DNA of 64,000 nt from Gaertneriomyces semiglobifer (taxonomy: Eukaryota; Chytridiomycota; Chytridiomycetes; Spizellomycetales; Spizellomycetaceae), in NCBI GenBank assembly GCA_025558075.1, contig JAHLKF010000014.1, positions 124,001 to 188,000 of the forward strand, given 5' to 3'. A program made the position numbers and the translations under genes. The notes below the pieces were generated by a model that saw only the letters and a list, made by a program, of their open reading frames with translations, was not told the DNA's origin and did no database searches. Of the stretch, positions 38,501 to 46,885 are shown piece after piece (the stretch's first letter is position 1; each line of letters starts with the position of its first letter).

Positions 38501-39179
38501 GGAGAATTAGATGAATGGACGCCTGGCGACGGCGCGTTGGATTCGATTGTCGCGTGAGTGAGCGTGGTAGGCTTCCCCCGCTTTCGGTCAAGGGTGTCCG
38601 GGTTGTAGCGTTCATCACGCTTCTCGCTCTGCGTCCCCTTCCATCACTAGGTTCCAAGTTCAGGTCAATGTCCTGCCCAAAGTCAACGCTTTGCCTCCAA
38701 TCTTCGCCGCCTTCATTGCTTTCGTTAGCGCCGTTCGCGTCAGGTTTCACGAACACTTCCAGTTGCAATGGTGTCTTGGCATGCAATGGCGTCTTCGCCT
38801 GCGGGGCGCGAGAAAACGATGGGATGTCGACCTTGATACTCTTACGCCGAACTAATTGAGGTGGTTGAGGACGCGGACCTGATAAGCGCTTGGAGAGCCG
38901 TGGAAGGCTGCGGCTCCGATTCTCGGCAGTGACGAGCGGCGCGGGTGGAAGCGGCTTGTCCCTGTGTTTATTTGCCTTCTTGTCGCGCAAGGAACCATGA
39001 CGAGGCGGGCTGACTGTGGCGGGATCCGCATCTTCATCGCTGTAATACTGAGATAGGTCTTCGTATGAAGGTTGCATGGGGAAGCCTGAGCGTCGCATAG
39101 GAAGGCGGGGCGCCACATTTTCATCATGTCCTGATGCATCCGAAGCTGACGGCCCCGGCGCATCCTCAGCCTTTGCCAT
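35593..39179 (-). CDS. Chitin synthase, class IV type (family GT2)
   Basis: Polymerises UDP-GlcNAc into chitin at the plasma membrane. Two exons, 39179-36142 and 36073-35593, give 1,172 residues. The first 230 residues are disordered and charged. A first membrane region follows (SLFTFWAPPLIRRFNPE, AWREKVSLCMIIAMM), then a domain with VFDGWAVGGTVYRGG that fits the cytochrome-b5-like region of class IV enzymes. The catalytic core has VVKCGLDKE, KPGNRGKRDSQ, MVDADTKV (near 801), LPGCFCMYRIK, GEDRFLTTLM (near 925) and QRRRWINST (near 963), the canonical donor, acceptor and product-site motifs. The C-terminal exon adds membrane spans and a charged tail. No myosin motor, so not class V. The ATG is the first after an in-frame TAG just upstream. 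Confidence 0.93.
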
Positions 39180-39891
39180 AGTTCTTCTCTATCGGGTCAA
39201 GATCAGCTCCACGATATAAACTCTCAAAAGAACAAGCCAGTCTGGCTGGAGAAATAAATGATTCAGTAGCTGGTACTGAATAAATGAAGAAAATGTGCTC
39301 TCACCTAGTTCACACAGATATTCCAAATCAAAAGCGTCTCGGAGATAATTCCGTCGGCGTCCCTCGGAACCAATATCTTCCATTCTGATGAATCCCTCAG
39401 TCATTGCGATCGGCTCCACGGTGACAAAAATAACTCTCAGTCGTGAGGGTAGCTGTTGGCACCGTAGATAGTAGCAATTCAAGTTGACACTCGTGAACGC
39501 GACGATCCTGAGAGGCTTTTCCTGACACTGGAATTTGAACACTTCTCCCAACTCAACACTACGAAACGACTGGCTTGCCACTGTCTTCAGAAGCTGTTAC
39601 GCCTTTTCAGCTGGACAACTTGTGTGGGATCACGACGGAGAAAGTGTTGGCGTGCGTTGTCTTCTGACGTGCAAATTCGGGTACTTTGCATTGTAGTATA
39701 TAATAGCTTTTTGGCGCTTCCGTTTGGTGCATGGCTGGCCGCATCTTCTGCCTCACTGCTGCCTGCTGTTAGGTTTTGAGTTCCGGTCTCTGAGAGCCTT
39801 GGAAAACTTCTCTTCAGCCGTCTTCCTGCCAGCGTTCAGATTATTCACCGCTGAGACGGCTCACATATCCAACATAGCCAAAGTCACCACA
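39180..39891. promoter_or_regulatory. Divergent promoter region, chitin synthase / KDM4
   Basis: 712 bp between divergent ATGs. On the minus strand a GTGAGAG...TTTCTCCAG pair (39305 down to about 39243) looks like an intron in the chitin synthase 5' leader. The open frame around it lacks an upstream ATG and shows no family, so I do not call it a gene. TATATAATAG near 39698 could serve the KDM4 gene. Confidence 0.45.
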
Positions 39892-42800
39892 ATGCCGACT
39901 GCAATGGATCTGACCTTCATCACACATTCGATGTCGCCTGACTCGCCCAGAGAACAGCAACGAGCGGACCGTGTGGAAAGTAAGCCTACTGCAGGGGTGA
40001 ATTTGGCAAGGGACATTGGCGGTATATCAGCGCTTCGTGAGGGAGCATCTATTTTACCTGCACATACTACGGCACCGTCCGTACCATGTGATGACTTACC
40101 CATCAAGGTCAAGTCGGAGCCAGTTGATGGACCGAATACCTGGACACCATCAAACAATGCGAGAGCTGGACCTGTCACACCCCCAATGGAACAGACTGAA
40201 ACGGAGAGCGCTGCGAATACTCAACAAACAACCTCTATGGCGGCCGACCCTGAGGTATCTCCATCTATCGAAAGGAAACGAACTTCGGCACCGGCGGCAT
40301 CGGAAAGCGCGGCGCAAGAGCAAAAGCCGCCTTCCAGCATACCCACCATCTTTCCCGATCATTACTGGGAGCCAGATGGTGTTCCGGTGTTCAAACCGAC
40401 AATGGAACAGTTTGAAGATTTTGCAGCTTTTGTCCGCTCAATTGATGAGTACGGGAAAAAAGCGGGTCTTGTCAAGGTAATACCGCCAGCAGAGTGGAAA
40501 AGCAGATTTTTAAATATGAGTGAAGCCATCCGGAAAGTAAGAGTGTCAAAGCCCATCAAACAGGAAATTACGGGTGGCGGCTTGCCAGGTGGGGCATATT
40601 TTGTTATGAACTTGGAACAAAGGAGAACCTACAGCGTTCAGGATTGGTACGAGGTCTCTGCGAAACCACCCAAGCTGGATGCGAGCGGAAAGGCCGTTGT
40701 AACACCGGACCGTCAACCGAAAAAACGAATGAGGAGAACGAGGGCGCAAATGGAGGCGGATGCCGCACTTGCAAAGACTGCGTCGACTGTTGTCGCGGAT
40801 GGAGAGACCAGTGCTGAGCAGGAGGCTACGAGTCCCACGGACCCCCTAGCTCCGAATGATGACATGAATAATGTACCAGTCTGTAAAGAGGAGAACATGG
40901 CTGAGGAGGTTGTGCATGAGACGCCGCAAGCGGACGTGTCATCATCCATACCGTCACAAACACATGCTGACTCTCAACCGTTGGAGAATGAAACCCATCG
41001 ACCAGCGTCTGTTCAGTCAACAACGCAGGCGCCGGACGAGCGACAGGAAGCAGAAGTGAAGAAGGAAGGAACAAGCACTAAACGGAAACGTCCCAAGATT
41101 GAGGAAGATCAGCCGATATCTTTCGATGTCGAGGAAGTGTCCTCAGGGTTTAGTGACGATTATTGCCGGGAGCTTGAGAACCATTACTGGAAGAGTGTCA
41201 CTTACGCCGCACCAATGTACGGTGCGGATATGCTTGGATCAATCTTCAACAACATACCTGGTGCTGAGCAGAACAAGTGGAATATGGCCCATTTGGACAA
41301 CTTGCTTTCCCGCGTTAAGATTCCCTTACCTGGGGTAAATGAACCGTACCTGTACTTTGGCATGTGGAAAGCCAGCTTTGCCTGGCATGTAGAAGACATG
41401 GACCTCTACTCCATTAACTACATCCACTTTGGCGCGCCTAAGCAGTGGTATGTCATCCCGCCAGATCAGCGACATAGATTCGAAACGGTGGCCAAATCGA
41501 CGTTTTCGGAGGAAGCTTACAAGTGTCCAGAATTTTTGCGTCACAAGACTTGCCTTATTTCACCCAAGTTCCTGTCTCGGCACAACGTTCCGGTCAGTCG
41601 CGTAGTACAGAAAGCAGGAGAGTTTATTATAACGTATCCGTACGGATATCATCAAGGATACAACCTCGGCTTCAATTGCGCAGAAAGTGTGAACTTTGCA
41701 TTGGATGGGTGGGTTGAAATTGGCAAAAAGGCTGGCTTCTGCCAGTGTATTGGAGACAGCGTGAAGCTGGATGTCGCTGGAATTTTTGACCCTCCAAGAG
41801 GGCCGTTGAAAATTAAGTTGAAGCTGACGGCGGAGCCCAGTGGAGACCAAAAAACGAATTCTCCGTGTCTCGCTGGAAGTCCGTCCTCACTCCCACCTTT
41901 TGTCGTTGAAATCCCTCGGAAAATTAAGAAAGTGCGGCGCACGACGAAGCCGGATAAAGGGGGGCGTAAAAGTGGAGGAGTTGCGGATGGCGATCCATCA
42001 GCACCAAGTTCCCGAAAACCAGCTCACAACGGACCACGGTGCACCCTGTGCCCGTCTGTTTCGGAAGCACCATTACTTGCTACCGAGGTTGACGGAGTTT
42101 TTGCTCACCGTCATTGCGCAGTGTTCATCCCAGAGACTTACGTACAGCCACATCCAGAGGATTCCACAAAAGAAATAGTTATGGGTGTTGCATCGATTGA
42201 TCCAGCGCGGTGGCGCCTCAAGTGCGCCCTCTGCAAGCGGAGCAGTAAAGGGAGTACGAAAATTGGTGCTTGCATCCAATGCGCTAAAGGAAAATGCCCT
42301 CGGGCATACCATGTTTCGTGCGCTTTTGACTCTGATATTTGTATGATTCCCGATACGGACGGTCTGGGATACCGATGTTTTTGCCCGCCGCATGATCCTC
42401 AGAAGGTTGAAAAGCGGAAAGCGGAAAAAGAGAAGTTCATGCAGGAGGCGCCGGAGAAGTTTCGTCCGGGTGTTACAGTATTTGCAAAGTACGACGTATG
42501 GTGGCTGGAAGGGGTTGTCGAGTCTTGTATTGCGAGTAAAAAGAGCTGTAAGGTCAGGTTCCCCGATGGATTTGTGAGAACCATACCCTGGACCGGTTTG
42601 AGGTTGACGTACGAGGAAACCTTGAGTCGAGGAAGCAGTAAAGATAATAGCCCGGCGATAAGCGCGGCTGCCTCTAGGCAAGGGAGTGTCAAACCACAAG
42701 CTTTGGTGATTCCGTCTGTGTCTGCTTCTCTGACATCAGTGCCGCCACGTTTGGTCCCGTATCAAGCTGCGTACCGTTTTCCGCCTGTATCACAGCCAGT

Positions 42801-43092
42801 TCTACCTCAGCCAGTGCTACCGGTTTCTACGCCAATGCTTTTCACCACTTATGCTTCCGGTCCCAATGGGCATCCAGCCTTTCCGCACCCCACTTACGCG
42901 CAGCCCAATCTATATCCCTACTACACTATGCCCATCTACCCGCCAACCATGTACACACTTCCGCCTCTGCCATCCTCGCCGCCGCGACCAAACACGCCTT
43001 GGTATCAGGCTCATTCACCAGCAAATGGGCAGAGATATCACAGTTCTCCACCTGGCCCTGACCCTTATGGAGTCTGGAGAAGAAATACGTGA
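39892..43092 (+). CDS. KDM4: KDM4/JHDM3-type JmjC histone H3K9/K36 demethylase with ePHD and Tudor-like domain
   Basis: Fe(II)/2-oxoglutarate demethylase acting on methyl-lysine in histone H3. Intronless, 1,066 residues from the first in-frame ATG. Order: disordered N-terminus; JmjN near 150-200 (FPDHYWEPDGVPVFKPTM); charged linker; JmjC near 405-620; extended PHD near 705-820 (starting RCTLCPSVSEAP, ending YRCFCPPHD); one Tudor-like fold near 850-900 (VTVFAKYDVWWLEGVV); Pro/Tyr-rich tail. Metal ligands are His499, Glu501 (WHVEDMD) and His587 (GYHQGYN); the 88-residue spacing equals that in human KDM4A. The KDM4-specific zinc site also appears present: CPEFLRH plus FCQC. These residues predict an active enzyme. 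Human KDM4A-C have two PHD-type and two Tudor folds, so this is the compact form. Confidence 0.93.
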   Translation: MPTAMDLTFITHSMSPDSPREQQRADRVESKPTAGVNLARDIGGISALREGASILPAHTTAPSVPCDDLPIKVKSEPVDGPNTWTPSNNARAGPVTPPMEQTETESAANTQQTTSMAADPEVSPSIERKRTSAPAASESAAQEQKPPSSIPTIFPDHYWEPDGVPVFKPTMEQFEDFAAFVRSIDEYGKKAGLVKVIPPAEWKSRFLNMSEAIRKVRVSKPIKQEITGGGLPGGAYFVMNLEQRRTYSVQDWYEVSAKPPKLDASGKAVVTPDRQPKKRMRRTRAQMEADAALAKTASTVVADGETSAEQEATSPTDPLAPNDDMNNVPVCKEENMAEEVVHETPQADVSSSIPSQTHADSQPLENETHRPASVQSTTQAPDERQEAEVKKEGTSTKRKRPKIEEDQPISFDVEEVSSGFSDDYCRELENHYWKSVTYAAPMYGADMLGSIFNNIPGAEQNKWNMAHLDNLLSRVKIPLPGVNEPYLYFGMWKASFAWHVEDMDLYSINYIHFGAPKQWYVIPPDQRHRFETVAKSTFSEEAYKCPEFLRHKTCLISPKFLSRHNVPVSRVVQKAGEFIITYPYGYHQGYNLGFNCAESVNFALDGWVEIGKKAGFCQCIGDSVKLDVAGIFDPPRGPLKIKLKLTAEPSGDQKTNSPCLAGSPSSLPPFVVEIPRKIKKVRRTTKPDKGGRKSGGVADGDPSAPSSRKPAHNGPRCTLCPSVSEAPLLATEVDGVFAHRHCAVFIPETYVQPHPEDSTKEIVMGVASIDPARWRLKCALCKRSSKGSTKIGACIQCAKGKCPRAYHVSCAFDSDICMIPDTDGLGYRCFCPPHDPQKVEKRKAEKEKFMQEAPEKFRPGVTVFAKYDVWWLEGVVESCIASKKSCKVRFPDGFVRTIPWTGLRLTYEETLSRGSSKDNSPAISAAASRQGSVKPQALVIPSVSASLTSVPPRLVPYQAAYRFPPVSQPVLPQPVLPVSTPMLFTTYASGPNGHPAFPHPTYAQPNLYPYYTMPIYPPTMYTLPPLPSSPPRPNTPWYQAHSPANGQRYHSSPPGPDPYGVWRRNT

Positions 43093-43258
43093 TTTGTATG
43101 TAGTTAGTTTTGTTCCCTGTATGTAATATATTATGATGGCTGGCATTCAACTTTGACCTTGATGAAAGAAGAACGGAAGACATGATGGCACTAAGGAAGC
43201 AGCTCTACGTCTAACAGCTATCATGGATGGTACGGGGTATGTGGCGACCAGTAGCATC

Positions 43259-43784
43259 TTACGTGCCGCGATACGTGGAGTAAGAATAAGGCGAGAGCAG
43301 GAGAGGGATATGGTAGTGCGGGTTAGGTTGTGGAGGGACCTCGAACACGACCTGACGGTACAGATCATCAAAGAGCAATAAGTGGATGGGTCAACTGTGC
43401 TGTGTTTTGCTCCGTCTCATGAATATACCTGAGTAAACGGGAAAAAGCTGCGCACATCGAGCTGCTGAAAGTACTCTTTCACCGCAAAAGTCATCCGGTA
43501 TATTCCAGGGCTCAGAGTGTGCGGCCCGGATGCCGTCCCGGGAAGCAGTGTGGTGCATCTGCCATCTTCATTTGTCACACTGCATCAGGCCGTCTTCGTT
43601 AACTCTAGCACCACCATTCGCATCCATTTTGCTAGCAGACTCACCCTTCTGCTAGAACCGTCCAATCCTGCACGGCCGCTGCCGCATCGGATTGAAGTAG
43701 CTCCAGCTTCACCTTTACGCCTTGAGCGGCAATGCCGTGCGTGGTGTCCAACACATGCGTCGTTATTGGACTTTTATGGGACAT
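43259..43784 (-). CDS. 5-hydroxyisourate hydrolase (transthyretin-like)
   Basis: Hydrolyses 5-hydroxyisourate to OHCU in urate breakdown after urate oxidase; the fungal enzyme is cytosolic or peroxisomal. Three small exons join in phase: 43784-43645, 43579-43429, 43351-43259, 127 residues, normal for the family. The N-terminal motif TTHVLDTTHGIAAQ and the C-terminal signature YSTYRGT are both present, as are TNEDGRCT and HYHIPLLLSPYSYSTYRG; these carry the active-site His and Arg residues known for the family. Introns are 65 and 77 bp. Because exons are short, no single open frame reveals the gene; it was found from its motifs. No peroxisomal SKL-type end is seen. The 3' end lies 166 bp from the KDM4 stop. 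Confidence 0.92.
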
Positions 43785-44340
43785 TGTCAACTCGTTCCGC
43801 ATTACAGCGTCAAGACTCTTCTCGCTGCTATGATCTGCTGCTGCTGCTGCGGTCGTGCTAACAACAATCGCAGCATAAGGCGCTAACCATGTCGCTCTTA
43901 TCTCGGCTCGGCTGCCAACCCACGCCGCGTTGCGCCCTCCGTTTTTCGAACACTTTTCAGCCTGGCACCGTTTTTTAACGGTTTGCGCAGAGCATCTCTC
44001 AGATCTCAGCCAGGGACTGCTGCTTTCAAAGGAATCAAGGCCCGTTCTTTAGCCTGATCAAGGTTGTCGAAACCTTAATGGGCGGGTGGTTCGGTTCGAG
44101 GCATCCATTATTGGCTGATGGACACTCTTTCAGCGATGATCTGCTCAGCACTGTAAACGATGGCTGCAGGGCTGGACATGCCAGATCCATGTTCTTCAGC
44201 CAACCGTGGAGCTTGCTCGAACATAAAAGGCGGGGCACAACCGCCAGCGTACTCCATTTCAATCCAGTTCACATCAGCTAAAGCTTCTTGACCCCTCTCA
44301 ACAACTCTGCAACAACTCTGCGACCACCATCACCATTACA
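43785..44340. promoter_or_regulatory. Divergent region, HIU hydrolase / CHRD protein
   Basis: 556 bp. ACATAAAAGGCGG near 44222 is a TATA-like element about 120 bp before the CHRD start; the 5' leader is CA/CT-rich (ACAACTCTGC repeated at about 44300-44320), typical of strongly expressed fungal genes. No gene recognised. Confidence 0.45.
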
Positions 44341-45132
44341 ATGCTCTTCAAGACAATTATTGGAGCCACCCTGCTCGTCTCCGCCTTTGCGGCGCCTACA
44401 GTCCACTCTCGCGATGAACCAGTTTGCAAATACCCCGTCTCTCACGCAACGTACACATCAGACGGTACTGCATATGGATATGAAGACGGTCACTGGTGTA
44501 AAGTAGCGGCACCTGCCCATGATAACTCCAACAGTGGCCGCAAGTCATACTTTACTGGAACTGCACGCCCTTATGCTGGCAGCACCCGCTACAGCTGGAG
44601 TGAGCAGCCGAAGAATGATCACTGGGAAGAAGCCAAATTCGACGTTTACAAGGCGACCCTGTGTGGTGAAAAAGAGGTGCCCGACGTAGTCAAGGACGAA
44701 CCAGCTTTTGGATATGCTGCGCTTCTCTTCAACAGGAACGACAAAACAGCCAAAGTCGTTGCTTCCCATTTCTTCGCCGGAGCGATCACCAAGGCGCACA
44801 TTCACGGTCCCGCTGACACAAAAGCCAACGCCTCTGTCGTCTTTGACCTTTTGCCCTCTACCGACCCCAACTTCTCGACGCACATGAATCCCATTCGCAC
44901 TACTGCCCCGATTCAGTTCAACGATGAGCAGCAGAAATGGCTCGCCGAGGGCTTGATGTATGTCAACATTCACACCAACCGTTTCCCTCAGGGAGCCATT
45001 CGCGGTAACTTGGGATGTGCGAGTGAGGCCTGTTTGGCCCCGGAAGGCGTGCATATTGTCAAATTCGTTGAGGATGGCGTCTGCAACAAGGCCATCTTTG
45101 AGCACAAGGACGCCAGCTACGAATATTATTAA
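44341..45132 (+). CDS. Secreted CHRD-domain protein
   Basis: Intronless, 263 residues. Residues 1-24 form a signal peptide (MLFKTIIGATLLVSAFAAPT) with a likely cut near AFA-AP or after HSR. A Cys-containing, Tyr-rich segment follows. Residues about 103-230 are a CHRD fold: ATLCGEKEVPD, FGYAALLFN, ITKAHIHGPADTKANA, and the end WLAEGLMYVNIHTNRFPQGA then IRGNLGC. CHRD domains occur in chordin and in many bacterial and fungal secreted proteins; the ligand is unknown here. The last 30 residues hold two further Cys. Clean codon use and a CA-rich leader suggest good expression. It converges with the secreted gene at 45269. Confidence 0.9.
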   Translation: MLFKTIIGATLLVSAFAAPTVHSRDEPVCKYPVSHATYTSDGTAYGYEDGHWCKVAAPAHDNSNSGRKSYFTGTARPYAGSTRYSWSEQPKNDHWEEAKFDVYKATLCGEKEVPDVVKDEPAFGYAALLFNRNDKTAKVVASHFFAGAITKAHIHGPADTKANASVVFDLLPSTDPNFSTHMNPIRTTAPIQFNDEQQKWLAEGLMYVNIHTNRFPQGAIRGNLGCASEACLAPEGVHIVKFVEDGVCNKAIFEHKDASYEYY

Positions 45133-45268
45133 GGAGAACATTAGTATTTTCTGAGTAGACTTTTAATGCGGTGTATATAATTCATGTACATAAGGGGTAT
45201 TGAGCATCAATGATGATTTGTATTGTTCGGAAAAAGTCATTTCCTTTGTCCATGGCGTCTAGGCAGGA

Positions 45269-46647
45269 TCACTCAATCGCAGTCGGAGCGCACCTTTCAG
45301 TTTCTGTCACGGTGTGTGTTACCGTTTGCGTTGCTGTTACAGTTCGCGGAGGCTCTACGCTCCGTTTCCACCGTCCTTTTTGTACCAAAAAATTTAGAGA
45401 TGGTAGAACCTCCGTGACTGGTAAGCATCCGTCGAAAGCTGCCGGTTGGAAAGAGGCAACGCCTTGGAAGGACCTAGCGTACAATGAACCAAAAATGGTT
45501 GCATCTTTTGCTTCTGCAACATGATGGAATGAGCACACACTCTCTGAACAAGAGGACAAAAGCGAGGGATGCAGCACTTACTGAAGCGAGCGTAGGGCGC
45601 CAGTATCGTTCCATATATTCCTCCAGCTTTCAAATAGATGTTTTTTGCCTCGTGGAAGTTCCAGATCACCCGCGTCGGATAAGTGAGAATAGTCGTATCC
45701 ACGTCGTTCATCAAGATGTCTTCCCCAGACACATTGATAACAATGGTCGTGCCTGGTGTGAGCTCAACAGGTTCTGCGCTCACCACCAAGGCCGTTAGCT
45801 TCTGTAAATAGGCACCATTCAAGCGGGTCACCTCCACTTCCGGCCCACCAAGTTCCATAAAGAGCTTCCTCGTTGAGCTTACGAGGAATTGGCGAATCGT
45901 CGGCGGCAAAGTGGCGAGCTTCTTGCTGATAGCTTCGACATGTTTTCGTGCCTCTTCAAAGGAAAACTCCACATCATTCGGATCCACTTGCGTAACGTCG
46001 CATTCACGAGCACGTAGATTCTCTGCCACTTGTGATGACACCGATCCAGCGATAGGAGGAGACACGACTCCAATGTGTCCATTGAGTACTTCGCCATCCG
46101 TGATGGATACCTCTGAGCTGAGAAGCGCGTATGGGAAGACATCTGCACCGGAGAGCGCGGGGCAATGCTGTGGTTGGGGGAAAATCCCTCGGCCGATTGA
46201 CCAATTGTTTGTTCGCGCTGACAGTCCCGCTGCCAGTCTGCCTGAAAGGATCAAAATTAGAGAAGGATTTCACCCAGCCAACTGCACAAGAATGCTCACC
46301 GTATATGTGTCCAAAGTCCGGTGAACTGGTAGGAGCACCCACAAAGTCATCCCAGACCAGTACTTGGAATAAGCTGGCCATTGGACCGAAAGGAGGCTGT
46401 GCGCACCGCGGCCCATCATCATAACTTCTTACTAGTTACCAATGGAAAACGAAGCATTTAGCAATCATTCTTCCAGTCATTCACCTGTCAAGTACAACGT
46501 ACCTGGCGCTCGTCGCACCCTCTGTACAATGGCTGGCCGAATCCATTCCCGCGCCGATCCCACCCCGTCCAAGTAATTCGGAAAAAAGCTGCTCGCTATT
46601 GCAACAAGTGAGGCGACAGCAGCCGCTATGGGATATACACCGAGCAT
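45269..46647 (-). CDS. Secreted choice-of-anchor-A domain protein
   Basis: Four exons: 46647-46503, 46431-46300, 46241-45582, 45513-45269, 393 residues. Exon 1 encodes a signal peptide (MLGVYPIAAAVASLVAIASS). The domain, about residues 65-345, shows the choice-of-anchor-A pattern: LVWDDFVGAPTSSPDFGHIY, GRLAAGLSA, SGEDILMNDVDTTILTYPTR, VIWNFHEAKNIYLKAGG, IYGTILAPYARFKAKDA and FDGCLP. After it comes a Thr/Val-rich tail (TVTATQTVTHTVTETE). The family is known from bacterial surface proteins and many fungal extracellular proteins; its partner is unknown. The first intron's acceptor (CTAG at 46432-46433) was chosen because it alone keeps phase with the signal-peptide exon; the nearer CACAG site would shift the frame. 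Its 3' end is 136 bp from the CHRD gene. Confidence 0.84.
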
Positions 46648-46885
46648 GACGTGGTAGCTTTCGTGAAACCTCCCCTCTCTGCCAAACACGGTCTTAACAG
46701 AAGCTGGACAGCAAACACGCTCGCGGGAATGCTTACGAAAGCAGAACTCGACGCGTTTATTTGTCTTCATCAACGCGATGATCTGCACAGCGAGGTGTTG
46801 CAGATTGTACTTTAAAATACCGGATGATGCTGTCGATTGCAATTAAGAATACCGTATGATGCTACATTATGGCGTCTACAGCAAA

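Noticed and set aside
39189..39581. 130-codon - strand frame upstream of the chitin synthase ATG
   Set aside because: No ATG near its 5' end; contains an intron-like segment; better explained as a spliced 5' leader.
43517..43861. 114-codon + strand frame
   Set aside because: Antisense to the first two HIU hydrolase exons, which carry clear motifs.
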